Part shown: piece by piece, positions 49,053 to 58,375 of the stretch
Position numbering within the stretch: the stretch's first letter is position 1
How the letters are laid out: the number at the start of each line of letters is the position of its first letter
From: Nitrosomonadales bacterium
GTDB lineage: Bacteria; Pseudomonadota; Gammaproteobacteria; Burkholderiales; Gallionellaceae
Assembly: GCA_016213335.1 (NCBI GenBank)
Contig: JACRAQ010000130.1
Span: 40,015-104,014 of the forward strand
Length of the DNA: 64,000 nt
Reading direction: 5' to 3'
Translations under genes and position numbers: made by a program
Notes under the pieces: generated by a model
Database searches by the model: none
Seen by the model: the letters and a program-made list of their open reading frames with translations, nothing else
Told to the model about the DNA's origin: nothing

Positions 49053-49544
49053 TTATCTGTCTTTCAATCCAGCCAGAGCCGCAAACGCAGAGTTCCCGGG
49101 CTGGCCCGATCCCCTGGCCGCAATCTGGCAAGCGCCCGGCGGATGCATCGGTGCGAACGGCAGGCTTAACAGCAGCTCTTCCTCCAGCAACGCCCCTATG
49201 TCCTGATGCTTGTCGGCAAGAATGCTGTCCGGTCCATCCTCCTCGGCAGAAAATCTTTCCAGCTCGGATTCCTGCGCCAGTAACAGGTGCGAAACCAGAT
49301 GTACCGGATAGACAAAACCGCTCAAACAGCGCTGGCAGATCAACTGGCACGATCCGTCCATCACAACTTCCAGCATCGGCTTGCCGCTCTTGTCCTGATA
49401 GCCGCGCACGAAATAGCCGATCGCTCCTTCCGGGACCGCCAGCAAATCTTGCAGCCTGTGCATATCGGCTAGCGCTATTTCACCGCGCAGTTCTCTGCCA
49501 TTGCGGGCAAATTCCAGGCTATCAATGAAATGCCGTGCAAACAT
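49053..49544 (-). CDS. YceD/DUF177 family protein
   Basis: YceD (DUF177) proteins precede rpmF in most bacteria and are linked to ribosome and fatty-acid gene control; the plant homologue affects 23S rRNA processing. The 163-residue product has the characteristic CQRCLSGFVYPV cysteine pair near 89-93 and the acidic SLPFAPMHPPGAC end. It starts at the ATG at 49544 with no clear Shine-Dalgarno, and diverges from maf. First gene of the long operon running to tatD. Confidence 0.9.
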   Translation of the reverse strand: MFARHFIDSLEFARNGRELRGEIALADMHRLQDLLAVPEGAIGYFVRGYQDKSGKPMLEVVMDGSCQLICQRCLSGFVYPVHLVSHLLLAQESELERFSAEEDGPDSILADKHQDIGALLEEELLLSLPFAPMHPPGACQIAARGSGQPGNSAFAALAGLKDR

Positions 49545-49603
49545 GAGGCGCGCATGATATATATTTCGCCCCCCCCTGTCAAAAAGAAGGCAAAGGATTT
49601 TTC

Positions 49604-50188
49604 TTGAACTCTCAGCCGCTTGTGCTCGCCTCCACCTCGGTTTACCGGCGCGAATTGCTGGAGCGACTGCAAATCCCATTCCATACCGCCGCCCCCGGGG
49701 TGGATGAAACTCTGCTTCCCGGCGAAAGTGCGCTGCAAACCTCGCAGCGGCTATCCCGGGAAAAGGCGGCGGCCGTGGCAGCGAATTATCCGGATGCGCT
49801 GATCATCGGCTCGGACCAGGTCGCGTTGCTGGATGGGCAGCAACTGGGCAAGCCGCTCACCCGCGAGAATGCGGTGCGCCAACTGCGTGCCATGCGCGGC
49901 AAAAGTATGATTTTTTACACCGCGTTGACCCTGCTGGATGCGCCCAGCGGAGAGATGCAGACCGGTGTAGCGGAAAACCGCGTCCATTTCCGCGAATACA
50001 GCGACAGCGAGATCGAATCCTACCTGCGCAAGGAGCAGCCTTACAGCTGCGCCGGAAGCGCAAAATCCGAAGGGCTGGGCATCGCCTTGATCAGCCGCAT
50101 GGAGGGAGACGACCCCAATGCCCTGATCGGCCTGCCCCTCATCTTGCTGGTGGATATGCTGAAAAAGCGCGGAATTCCGGTTCTGTGA
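49604..50188 (+). CDS. Maf family nucleotide pyrophosphatase (YceF-like)
   Basis: Maf proteins hydrolyse modified or non-standard nucleoside triphosphates. The 194-residue product has the [21 protein letters not shown] opening, [21 protein letters not shown] with the catalytic Asp, and the [33 protein letters not shown] end. The sequence pattern is the 7-methyl-GTP-preferring YceF subgroup. The start is a TTG at 49604 (AAAGGA six bases upstream); no nearby ATG gives a full N-terminus. It is divergent from yceD. Confidence 0.93.
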   Translation: MNSQPLVLASTSVYRRELLERLQIPFHTAAPGVDETLLPGESALQTSQRLSREKAAAVAANYPDALIIGSDQVALLDGQQLGKPLTRENAVRQLRAMRGKSMIFYTALTLLDAPSGEMQTGVAENRVHFREYSDSEIESYLRKEQPYSCAGSAKSEGLGIALISRMEGDDPNALIGLPLILLVDMLKKRGIPVL

Positions 50189-50361
50189 GTTCCGGGATGC
50201 CTGAAGCAGCAAAGTGCGGCTTGCTTGGCGGCACCAAACGCGGGTAACATCCGCCGCTGTTTTACCGGGGTTTTCCGGGGCTCGCCGCCTTTTGCGGCAG
50301 CGCTCCCGAAGCAATGCTTAACTGCTGGCCACGATAGCAGCAGCAACAAAACGAGGATGGC

Positions 50362-51336
50362 ATGTTCGACAAAAATGTACTCAAACTGGACTCCTCCGCA
50401 GAGGTAGAACGCATCACCGCCACCCTGCGCGAGCAGGTTCTCGGCCAGTTGCGCCGCCGCGGTGCCGTTGTCGGCATCTCCGGCGGAATAGACAGCTCGG
50501 TGGTGACGGCGTTGTGCGTGCACGCGTTCGGCAAAGACAAGGTGCTGGGGCTGTTCATGCCCGAGCAACACTCTTCCGGCGACTCTCTCGCGCTGGGCAG
50601 GATGCTCGCCGGGCGCTTCGGCATCGAGGCCATCGTCGAGAACATCGCACCCGCCCTCGAAGGCCTCGGTTGCTACCGCCACCAGCTCGAGGCTATCCGC
50701 ACGGTTGTCCCGGAATACGATGAAGGCTGGAAGTGCAAGCTGGTGCTGCCGTCCATTCTCGAGAGCGACCGCATCAACATCACCCAGCTCACCGTGCAAA
50801 ACCCCAAAGGGGAGATGTCCACGGTGCGGCTTACGCCAAACGCCTACCTGCAGATCGTTGCCGCGACCAACTACAAGCAGCGTGCGCGCAAAATGACGGA
50901 GTACTACCACGCCGACCGCCTGAACTACGCCGTAGCCGGCACGCCGAACCGCCTCGAATACGATCAGGGGTTTTTCGTCAAGCAAGGCGACGGCAGCGCC
51001 GATTTCAAGCCCATCGCCCACCTGTACAAGACCCAGGTCTACCAGCTCGCCGAACATCTGGGTGTACCGGAGGAAATCCGCCGCCGCCCGCCCACCACGG
51101 ACACCTTTTCGATGCCGCAGACGCAGGAAGAATTCTATTTCGCGCTGCCCTACGACCGCATGGATCTGTGCCTGTACGCCCACAACCACGGCGTTCCGGC
51201 GGCAGAAGTGGCGCCTGTGGTCGGCATCACCCCCGCCCAGGTCGAGCGGGTCTTCAAGGACATCGAGGCCAAGCGGCGCGCCGCCCGGTATCTCCACATG
51301 CCCCCCCTCCTGGTCACTCCGATCGCAGAAGGCTGA
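50362..51336 (+). CDS. nadE: NAD+ synthase (ammonia-type, PP-loop)
   Basis: A 324-residue N-type ATP pyrophosphatase. The PP-loop VVGISGGIDSSVVTALCV at about 36-53 is intact, followed by LPSILESDRINITQLTVQN, NYAVAGTPNRLEYDQGFFVKQGDG (the NaAD site), and IAHLYKTQVYQLAEHLGVPEEI. It lacks the N-terminal glutaminase domain, so it would use ammonia. It lies six bases before an asparagine-synthetase-like gene, so it may be a specialised copy in a biosynthetic set rather than the housekeeping NadE. The 173-base upstream gap has no gene. Confidence 0.9.
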   Translation: MFDKNVLKLDSSAEVERITATLREQVLGQLRRRGAVVGISGGIDSSVVTALCVHAFGKDKVLGLFMPEQHSSGDSLALGRMLAGRFGIEAIVENIAPALEGLGCYRHQLEAIRTVVPEYDEGWKCKLVLPSILESDRINITQLTVQNPKGEMSTVRLTPNAYLQIVAATNYKQRARKMTEYYHADRLNYAVAGTPNRLEYDQGFFVKQGDGSADFKPIAHLYKTQVYQLAEHLGVPEEIRRRPPTTDTFSMPQTQEEFYFALPYDRMDLCLYAHNHGVPAAEVAPVVGITPAQVERVFKDIEAKRRAARYLHMPPLLVTPIAEG

Positions 51337-51342
51337 TCGCGT

Positions 51343-53352
51343 ATGTGCGGCATCGCCGGGATAGTTCGTCTCAGCGATGGTGCGCCTTTGCCGGACAAGG
51401 AATCGCTGCTGCGCATGGCCGGCGCGCTCACCCATCGCGGCCCGGATGAATTCGGCGTTTACCGGGACGATCACGCGGGACTTGCTCACGCGCGGCTATC
51501 CATCATTGATCTCGCAACCGGCCAGCAGCCCATGGCGGATGAGAGCGGCACGACATGGATCGCGTTCAACGGCGAAATATTCAATTACCTGGAGCTGCGC
51601 GAAGAGCTTATTGCGCTCGGCCATCATTTCCGCACCAGAAGCGACACCGAGGTAATCATCCACGCCTACCGCGCCTGGGGCGAAGCCGCCTTCGGGCGCA
51701 TGAACGGACAGTGGGCCGTGGCCTTGTGGGATTCGGTGGCCAGACGGCTGGTGCTGTCCCGTGACCGGGTGGGCATTTGCCCGCTCCATCTTTGCGAGCA
51801 TGGCGGCCGTCTCTATTTTGCCAGTGAAGTCAAAGCCATCTTCGCGGCAAATGCGGGCATTCCGCGCGCCTTCGATCCGGCCGGCATCGCCCAGACTTTC
51901 ACCTTCTGGACCATAGTCCCGCCACAGGGGGTGTTCCGTGGCGTGACCGAACTGGAGCCCGGCCATATCCGGGTTTACGAGAACGGATCTGTGCGCGAAC
52001 GCGCCTATTGGACACCACGCTATCCTGTGCTGGGCGATCCGGGCAGCCGGTTTCAGGGAACACTCGAAGATGCGGTGATCGAGGTGCGCAAGGCGCTTGA
52101 TGATGCTGCCTCGCTCTGCATGTTGCGCGCCGACGTGCCGGTCGGCAGCTATCTTTCCGGCGGGCTCGACAGCTCGCTGGTCGCCGCGCTCGGGCAGCGC
52201 TTTGCGGGCGATCGCTTCCACACTTTCTCGCTGCGGTTCGAGGATGCCGAGTACGACGAAACCGGATACCAGCGCCTGATGGCGCAGAAACTGGGCAGCG
52301 AGCATCACGAGGTGGTTGTTTCGCGCAGCGACATCGCCAGGGTGTTTCCCGAAGTAATCTGCCATACCGAGCGCCCGGTCCTGAGAACGGCCCCGGCGCC
52401 GCTCTTCCTGCTTTCCAGGCTGGTACGTGATTGCGGCGTCAAGGTCGTGCTCACCGGCGAGGGCGCCGATGAAATGTTTGCCGGCTACGACATCTTCCGC
52501 GAAGGCAAGGTGCGCCGTTTCTGGGGCCGTCAGCCCGGATCTGCCATCCGCCCGAGACTTCTGGAGCGGCTTTACCCCTACCTCGCGCGCTCCCCGGTTT
52601 CCCAGCAAGCCATGGCGCGGCAGTTTTTCGGGCGCAACATTGCAGCTTATCAAACGCCGGGCTTTGCGCACGACACCCGCTGGCACACCACTGGCGCGCT
52701 CAAACGGTTGCTGTCAAAAGACATGCGGGCAGCAGTTGAGAACCGTGATCCCGTCGCCGAATTTCTCGCTGCTCTGCCCGCCGATTTTGCGCGCTGGAGT
52801 CCGCTGGCGCAGGACCAGCATCTCGAGATCCGCACCCTGCTGTCGGGTTACCTCCTTTCCTCTCAGGGTGACCGGATGCTCATGGCAAACTCGGTGGAAG
52901 GACGCTTCCCTTTTCTCGACAAGAACGTCATCGCACTTGCCGACTCGCTCCCCCCGGCCTACAAGCTGCATGTGCTGGATGAGAAACACGTCGTGAAGCG
53001 CGCGGCGGAAGGTGTCGTACCGCGCGAAATCCTTGCACGCAAGAAGCAGCCCTACCGTGCACCGGACGCGCTGGCTTTCATCGCGGAGGATGCGCCCGGC
53101 TATATTGACGAAGCGCTTTCCGAAGATTCCTTGCGTGAGGCCAATGTGTTCGAGCCGCAGGCCATCACCCAGCTTCTGCACAAGTGCCGCTCGCGCGGAC
53201 GTAACGGCCAGCTCTCGAACGCCGACAACATGGCTCTGGTAGGCGCGCTGTCAACCCAGCTGCTTTACCGGCAATTTATTGCTGGCACTCCCGCCACTGG
53301 CGCGGCCATCAAGCTCCGCACCGACACAGACAAGACTACGCCGGAGCGCTAG
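51343..53352 (+). CDS. asnB: Asparagine synthetase-like glutamine amidotransferase
   Basis: A 669-residue AsnB-family protein. The N-terminal glutaminase domain starts with the nucleophile Cys2 (MCGIAGIVRL) and has THRGPDEFG and FNGEIFNYLELREEL. The synthetase domain has the pyrophosphatase loop SGGLDSSLVAAL near residue 272 and TGEGADEMFAGYDIF. Its neighbours (AMP ligase, stand-alone ACP, SGNH hydrolase, acetyltransferase) suggest an amidotransferase in extracellular polymer or small-molecule assembly rather than asparagine supply, as in XrtA-linked loci. Six bases after nadE. Confidence 0.9.
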   Translation: MCGIAGIVRLSDGAPLPDKESLLRMAGALTHRGPDEFGVYRDDHAGLAHARLSIIDLATGQQPMADESGTTWIAFNGEIFNYLELREELIALGHHFRTRSDTEVIIHAYRAWGEAAFGRMNGQWAVALWDSVARRLVLSRDRVGICPLHLCEHGGRLYFASEVKAIFAANAGIPRAFDPAGIAQTFTFWTIVPPQGVFRGVTELEPGHIRVYENGSVRERAYWTPRYPVLGDPGSRFQGTLEDAVIEVRKALDDAASLCMLRADVPVGSYLSGGLDSSLVAALGQRFAGDRFHTFSLRFEDAEYDETGYQRLMAQKLGSEHHEVVVSRSDIARVFPEVICHTERPVLRTAPAPLFLLSRLVRDCGVKVVLTGEGADEMFAGYDIFREGKVRRFWGRQPGSAIRPRLLERLYPYLARSPVSQQAMARQFFGRNIAAYQTPGFAHDTRWHTTGALKRLLSKDMRAAVENRDPVAEFLAALPADFARWSPLAQDQHLEIRTLLSGYLLSSQGDRMLMANSVEGRFPFLDKNVIALADSLPPAYKLHVLDEKHVVKRAAEGVVPREILARKKQPYRAPDALAFIAEDAPGYIDEALSEDSLREANVFEPQAITQLLHKCRSRGRNGQLSNADNMALVGALSTQLLYRQFIAGTPATGAAIKLRTDTDKTTPER

Positions 53353-53372
53353 CGCCCCGGCTGAACATCCGG

Positions 53373-54914
53373 TCAGGATTGTGCCTTGTTCCCGGCCAGT
53401 TGAAACCGCTTGACCTTGCCCGAAGATGTCCTGGGCAGCCCGGCGGCAAACTCTACCCGCTTTGGCACCTTGTAGGACGCGAGCCGCTGGTGGCAATGGG
53501 CCTGAACCGTGCGCGCGTCCAGCTCGAAGCCGGCACGCGGCACCACCACCGCCTTGATGGTTTCACCCATGATTTCGTCGGGTTCGCCGACGACCGCCAC
53601 TTCCGCCACCCCCTCCAGTTCCAGAATCGCTTCCTCGATCTCCTGCGGGCTGATGCGGTGGGCGCCCGCCTTGATCATGTCGGAGCGGCGGCCCTGGATG
53701 AAGAAGTAGCCGTCGCTATCCTGTTGCGCGAGGTCGCCGGTCTTGAGCCAGCCATCGTGCAAGGTGCTGGCGGTGACTTCCGGGCTGTTCCAGTAACCCA
53801 GCATGATGTTCTCCCCGCGCACCCAGATTTCGCCCGTCTTCCCGGGGGCAACCGGTGTGCCGTGCTCGTCGCGCAACTCCATCGTTACGCCGGGAATGGC
53901 GATGCCTACCGCTCCCATCTTTGCTTTCAGTTGTTCGGGCGGCAGGTATGCGATACGCGCGGTCGCTTCGGTCTGGCCGTACATGACGAAAAAATTCACG
54001 TGCGGCAACTCGTCGGTAAGGCGCTTGATATGCGCGGGTGACATGGCCCCCCCCGCCTGCGTCATGTAGCACACGCGGGACAGGTCGTAATCGCTCAGCT
54101 TTAAGCGGTTAAGCAGCAGCGCGAAAGTGGAGGGCACCCCGGAAAATCCCGTGGCGCCTTCCTGCGCCATTTTCTGCATCACGGCGTGCGGGTAGGCCAG
54201 GCTGTTTTCCAGCACCACGCTCGCGCCAACCGACAAATGTGTGTGCAGCACCGAATTGCCGTAGGAATAATAAAACGGCAGCACGTTCAATATCCGGTCG
54301 CGCGCGGTCAGCTTGAGGTAGGCCAGAATGGAGCGGTTGTTCGTGCACAGGTTGCCATGGCTGAGCATCACCCCCTTGGGCGCACCGGTAGTGCCGGAGG
54401 TATAGATGATCTGCGCCAAATCGCCGGCTGCAAGCGGCGCGCAGGTCAGGCTGCCGGTTGCCTCGGCTGCCAATACCGCATTCCAGTCCCAGACGTCATC
54501 GGTATCGCCGGGTTGTTGCCCCTCACTGGCAACGCGTATCACCCTGCAATCGCCGCGCTGCGCCAGCAGCGCCGCAAGTTCCGGATGGCGCACCGACGCG
54601 ATCAGCCAGGTTGCCCCGCTATGTTGCAGCCAGTTCGCCAAATCGCGTGCCTTCGCCTGAGTGTTGAGCGCCACGACCGCTCCGCCCGCAAACTGCGTGC
54701 CGTAGTAGGCTGCGACATATTCAGGGGAATTTTCCAGCAACAAGGCCACCCGGTCGCCCAGGCGTAACCCCTGATGCTGCAGAAAGGCACCCAGCGCAGT
54801 TACCTGACGCCACAACTCCCCGTAACTCACGCGGCGTTGCGCATGGATAACCGCTTCAGCCTCTGGCGCACGCTCCACGCTTATCCGCAACAAATCTACC
54901 AGTGACCGTTCCAT
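53373..54914 (-). CDS. AMP-dependent acyl-CoA/acyl-ACP ligase
   Basis: A 513-residue ANL-superfamily ligase that activates a carboxylic acid as acyl-AMP. Motifs: the P-loop YTSGTTGAPKGVMLSH, VPSTFALLL, MYGQTEATAR, GWLKTGDLAQQDSDGYF, and the catalytic Lys in the LPRTSSGKVKRFQL end. It converges with asnB (20-base gap) and diverges from the ACP gene (128-base gap), so it may load that ACP. The class is reminiscent of ligases annotated as exosortase A-associated. Substrate unknown. Confidence 0.9.
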   Translation of the reverse strand: MERSLVDLLRISVERAPEAEAVIHAQRRVSYGELWRQVTALGAFLQHQGLRLGDRVALLLENSPEYVAAYYGTQFAGGAVVALNTQAKARDLANWLQHSGATWLIASVRHPELAALLAQRGDCRVIRVASEGQQPGDTDDVWDWNAVLAAEATGSLTCAPLAAGDLAQIIYTSGTTGAPKGVMLSHGNLCTNNRSILAYLKLTARDRILNVLPFYYSYGNSVLHTHLSVGASVVLENSLAYPHAVMQKMAQEGATGFSGVPSTFALLLNRLKLSDYDLSRVCYMTQAGGAMSPAHIKRLTDELPHVNFFVMYGQTEATARIAYLPPEQLKAKMGAVGIAIPGVTMELRDEHGTPVAPGKTGEIWVRGENIMLGYWNSPEVTASTLHDGWLKTGDLAQQDSDGYFFIQGRRSDMIKAGAHRISPQEIEEAILELEGVAEVAVVGEPDEIMGETIKAVVVPRAGFELDARTVQAHCHQRLASYKVPKRVEFAAGLPRTSSGKVKRFQLAGNKAQS

Positions 54915-55042
54915 GAGCTTCTTTCAATTCCGCGCTTCATTCCTTCAGCCCCGCATTCACGCTTATTATTTGCAGGCAACCAAAGAAAGCTGCGAATAGG
55001 TTAAAATCCAAACCTGAATTATAAAGAATCGGGGATTTTTGA

Positions 55043-55291
55043 ATGGAACTAAAAGAACAGGTTCGCGCTTTTATCACCTCAAATTTTTACGTGGCAAACC
55101 CGGCGGCGCTTGCGGACAGCACGTCCTTGCTCGACAGCGGCACCGTTGATTCGACCGGTATGCTCGAGGTCATTTTCTTTATCGAAGAGACTTTCGGCAT
55201 CAAGGTTGATTACAGTGAAATGGTGCCGGACAACCTCGATTCCATTGAGCGCATCGCCAACTTTGTTTCGCGCAAAAAACACCCTGCTTGA
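55043..55291 (+). CDS. Stand-alone acyl carrier protein, divergent
   Basis: The 82-residue product has the ACP helical pattern with a phosphopantetheine site DSTGMLEVIFFIEETFGI. The attachment serine is in DST rather than the DSL of housekeeping AcpP. The rest is less acidic than AcpP. It is divergent from the AMP ligase and lies upstream of a secreted SGNH-type protein. Likely a dedicated carrier for the activated acyl group. Confidence 0.9.
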   Translation: MELKEQVRAFITSNFYVANPAALADSTSLLDSGTVDSTGMLEVIFFIEETFGIKVDYSEMVPDNLDSIERIANFVSRKKHPA

Positions 55292-55353
55292 TTTTGGCGG
55301 AACAAGGCGTCACGGTTTTTTCAATTAGAGATTTTTTCGATGGGAGACTCTCT

Positions 55354-56184
55354 ATGCCGGGAACAGGATTCATGACCAGCGCGCTGCTCGCTCTCGCGGT
55401 TGCCTCCAGTTCCGCGACTGCCTCGACTGCCGATACCGACGCCAAGCTGCGCGCGGAGCTCGAACGGGTCGCGCAACAGCGTATCTATTTCGGCCACCAA
55501 TCGGTGGGCAACAACCTGCTCGATGGAGTCAGGCAGCTTGCCGCCAAGGCGGGCGTGCCGCTCCGCCTGGCGGAATCACCATCCGCGAGCGGAGTGCCGC
55601 CCGCAACGCTCGGACATACGCCGGTCGCCAGGAACGGTGATCCGTTCCTGAAGCTCCAGAGCTTCGAGCAAGCCATGGGACAGCAACCCGCCGGGCTCGA
55701 CATCGCCCTGGTCAAATTCTGCTACGTGGATATCAGCGACGGCACCGATGCAAAGGCGCTCTTCACCCGCTACCGCGCCGCCATGGATGGCCTCAAGGCA
55801 ACGCATCCCGGCACGACCTTCGTGCACGTGACCACGCCGCTCACCATCGCGCAGAGCGGATTGAAAGCGGCCCTGAAGAACCTGATCGGGCGTGTTCCCT
55901 ACGGCGTCATGGAGAACCAGCGCCGCGAGGAATATAACGCCCTGTTGCGCCAGGCCTACCAGGGGCGCGAGCCGATCTTTGACCTGGCCCGCGTCGAGTC
56001 CATCGCGCCGGACGGAACGGCGGTGGCCGTGGAGTGGAAGGGCGTCGCTTCGCCGGCGATGGCCCCCGCATACACCGATGACGGCGGCCACCTGAACGCT
56101 GCCGGAAAGCTGCGCGCGGCGCGCGAGCTCATCTCGGTGCTGGCTTCCATCCCCGCCCGGCAAACGCCCGGGGCTGCACGCTGA
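55354..56184 (+). CDS. Secreted SGNH-like protein
   Basis: The 276-residue product has a signal peptide (MPGTGFMTSALLALAVASSS, cleaved after ATA near 23) and a domain with an early YFGHQSVGNNLLDGV segment and a late TDDGGHLNAAGKL motif near residue 240-252, consistent with the DxxH end of SGNH hydrolases. A canonical GDSL is not obvious. GGGAGA lies six bases before the ATG; an overlapping TTG start at 55288 would add 22 residues. Fits between the ACP and the acetyltransferase. Function uncertain. Confidence 0.7.
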   Translation: MPGTGFMTSALLALAVASSSATASTADTDAKLRAELERVAQQRIYFGHQSVGNNLLDGVRQLAAKAGVPLRLAESPSASGVPPATLGHTPVARNGDPFLKLQSFEQAMGQQPAGLDIALVKFCYVDISDGTDAKALFTRYRAAMDGLKATHPGTTFVHVTTPLTIAQSGLKAALKNLIGRVPYGVMENQRREEYNALLRQAYQGREPIFDLARVESIAPDGTAVAVEWKGVASPAMAPAYTDDGGHLNAAGKLRAARELISVLASIPARQTPGAAR

Positions 56185-56218
56185 CATGCGCGTTCATGTT
56201 TTTCGATGAAAGGTCCCG

Positions 56219-56800
56219 ATGTTCGAAAACTTGCGGCGTGACATAGCCAGAAATTCGCATGATGGCCGATGGTTCACCAATCCGGGGTTCTGGATCGTAG
56301 CGGTCTATCGTTTCGGAATGTGGGCGCATTCCTTGCCCGCTGTTTTTCGCGCCCCGCTGTGGGTGCTGTACCGGCTTTTCCGCTTACCGTTTTTCTTCTA
56401 CCACGTCCAGCTGTGGGCCGGGCGCGGGGGCGCCCGTATCGGGCCCGGCCTGCGCCTCATTCACCCGACCAACGTCATGATCGGCGGGAACGTTGAAATC
56501 GGTGAGGATTGCCTGATCTTCCATGACGTAACGCTGGGCACGGGACAAACCCCTGGAACCCCGAAGATCGGCAACCATGTTGACATCTACCCTGGCGCGC
56601 GGGTGCTGGGCGGTATCGCGGTCGGCGACCGCTCCATGGTCGGCGCAAACTGCGTGGTCACCCGGGATATGCCCCCGGAATCCATCATCCTCGCCGCACC
56701 GGGCCGGGTAATGCCGCGTGCCCTGTCGCCGGTCGCACGGGGCGCAGACCAGAAAACCGGCGGCGCCAACGAGCCCTTGCAGCCCGCTCCGCCGCCTTGA
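56219..56800 (+). CDS. Serine O-acetyltransferase-like hexapeptide transferase
   Basis: A 193-residue left-handed beta-helix acyltransferase. The first 70 residues are hydrophobic and aromatic (FWIVAVYRFGMWAH, RLFRLPFFFYHVQLWAG), then hexapeptide repeats follow (IGPGLRLIHPTNVMIGGNVEIGEDCLIFHDVTLG, split here as 20 or fewer in a run: IGPGLRLIHPTNVMIG, NVEIGEDCLIFHDVTLG, and IGNHVDIYPGARVLGG). It resembles EpsC/SAT-type enzymes of exopolysaccharide loci. It probably acetylates a sugar or amino acid intermediate of this gene group. Confidence 0.82.
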   Translation: MFENLRRDIARNSHDGRWFTNPGFWIVAVYRFGMWAHSLPAVFRAPLWVLYRLFRLPFFFYHVQLWAGRGGARIGPGLRLIHPTNVMIGGNVEIGEDCLIFHDVTLGTGQTPGTPKIGNHVDIYPGARVLGGIAVGDRSMVGANCVVTRDMPPESIILAAPGRVMPRALSPVARGADQKTGGANEPLQPAPPP

Positions 56801-56861
56801 CCAGGCCCAGCGCATATTGCGCTGAACGATATGGGCGTTTACCGGCAGCGCCCCCGGGCTA

Positions 56862-58373
56862 TTGAGCTCACAAGCGTTGCAAGCTATTCTGCGCATCGCA
56901 CCACACCGGAACAACAACTTGAACCGCAACACTACCCTTCCCAGCCTGCTCATCGTGGATGACGACTCGCTCATCCGCGAAGCGTTGCAACTGTCTCTCG
57001 CCGACGAGTTCGATGTCCGCGTAGCGGAAAACCGCGCCCGCGCCATCGGCCTGTTGCGCGAAATACCCGAACGGCCGCAACTGGCGCTGGTGGATCTGGG
57101 GCTGCCGCCCACCCCGCACCGTCCCGAGGAAGGCTTTCACCTCATCGCCGAGCTGCTGGCACATGCGCCGGACATCAAGATCCTCGTTTTGTCCGGACAG
57201 GATGAGGAATCCAACGCGCGCCACGCGCGCACGCTCGGGGCCTGCGATTTCATCGCCAAGCCCTGCACTCCGGAAAAAATCCGGAAACTGCTGCGCAACG
57301 CCTTGCTGATCCAGCGCAGCGAGCAGAAATACCGGGGAAGCGAAGAAGCAACGCTCGGCATCGTGGGCCACAGCCCGGCAATCCGGGCAATGCGCAGCCA
57401 GATCGCACTCTATGCCGCCACCCCCTTCCCGGTACTGATAGAGGGCGAATCGGGCAGCGGCAAGGAGCTGGTCGCAGCGGCGTTGCGCGACCTCGGCCCG
57501 AACAGCAAGGCGCCTTACGTGGTACTCAACTGCGCGGCAATCTCGCCCAACCTGCTTGAATCCGCCCTGTTCGGCCACAGCAAGGGTGCGTTCACCGGCG
57601 CCAACGCCGCCCAGACCGGATTTTTCGAGGATGCGGGGAACGGCACCCTGTTTCTTGACGAGATCGGCGAATTGCCGCTGGAGCTGCAAGCCAAGCTGCT
57701 GCGCGTGCTGGAGAATGGCGAATACCAGCGCGTCGGCGAATCCGCCATGCGCAGAAGCAGCGCGCGCATCATTGCAGCGACCAACCGCGACTTGCGCGGC
57801 GAAGTACGCGCCGGGCGTTTCCGCACCGACCTGTATCACCGCCTCAGCGTATTCACCATCCAGGTTCCGCCATTGCGCGACATGGGGGCGGACAAGATGC
57901 TGCTGCTCAACCACTTCCGCAATTTCTACGCCGCCCAGTCCGGCAATGCCCCGTTCTCCCTCGATGCGGCAGCCATACAGGCCTGGGAACGCTACAGCTT
58001 CCCCGGTAACACGCGCGAATTGCGCAACATCATCATCCGCCTCGCCACCAAATATCCGGGGCAGGCCGTCGGCACGGCGCAACTGGAAGCCGAGCTCGAT
58101 TTGCAGCTGTTTACCGCGAACGGCCCCGTATCCGGCGCAGCCAATGACCCGTGCAGACTGGCCAGAGACACTTTGCTGCAACAGCCGAATTTCAGTCTCG
58201 ACAAACTGCTGCAGGAGCAGGGGGGTTATTATATTGATGCAGCCCTGGAGCTGGCGGGCGGCAATGTCAGCGAGGCCGCCAAACTGCTGGGGCTGCACCG
58301 CACCACGCTGTACAGCCGCATGGAGGCATTGCAGAAACACAAAGCTGCTCATCACGCCGCAGGGGAGCAATAG
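56862..58373 (+). CDS. Sigma-54-dependent response regulator (PrsR-like)
   Basis: A 503-residue regulator with receiver, AAA+ and Fis-type HTH domains. The receiver has LLIVDDDSLIREAL, phospho-acceptor Asp near 78 (LVDLGLPPTP) and FIAKPC. The AAA+ domain has Walker A GESGSGKE near 197, the sigma-54 contact GAFTGA near 242 and FLDEIGELPLELQAKLLRVLE. The LGLPPTPHRPEEGFHLI stretch resembles PEP-CTERM-box regulator PrsR. The start is unclear: TTG at 56862 or TTG at 56919. Probably activates mshM and/or the upstream polymer genes. It ends two bases before mshM. Confidence 0.9.
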   Translation: MSSQALQAILRIAPHRNNNLNRNTTLPSLLIVDDDSLIREALQLSLADEFDVRVAENRARAIGLLREIPERPQLALVDLGLPPTPHRPEEGFHLIAELLAHAPDIKILVLSGQDEESNARHARTLGACDFIAKPCTPEKIRKLLRNALLIQRSEQKYRGSEEATLGIVGHSPAIRAMRSQIALYAATPFPVLIEGESGSGKELVAAALRDLGPNSKAPYVVLNCAAISPNLLESALFGHSKGAFTGANAAQTGFFEDAGNGTLFLDEIGELPLELQAKLLRVLENGEYQRVGESAMRRSSARIIAATNRDLRGEVRAGRFRTDLYHRLSVFTIQVPPLRDMGADKMLLLNHFRNFYAAQSGNAPFSLDAAAIQAWERYSFPGNTRELRNIIIRLATKYPGQAVGTAQLEAELDLQLFTANGPVSGAANDPCRLARDTLLQQPNFSLDKLLQEQGGYYIDAALELAGGNVSEAAKLLGLHRTTLYSRMEALQKHKAAHHAAGEQ

Positions 58374-58375
58374 CG

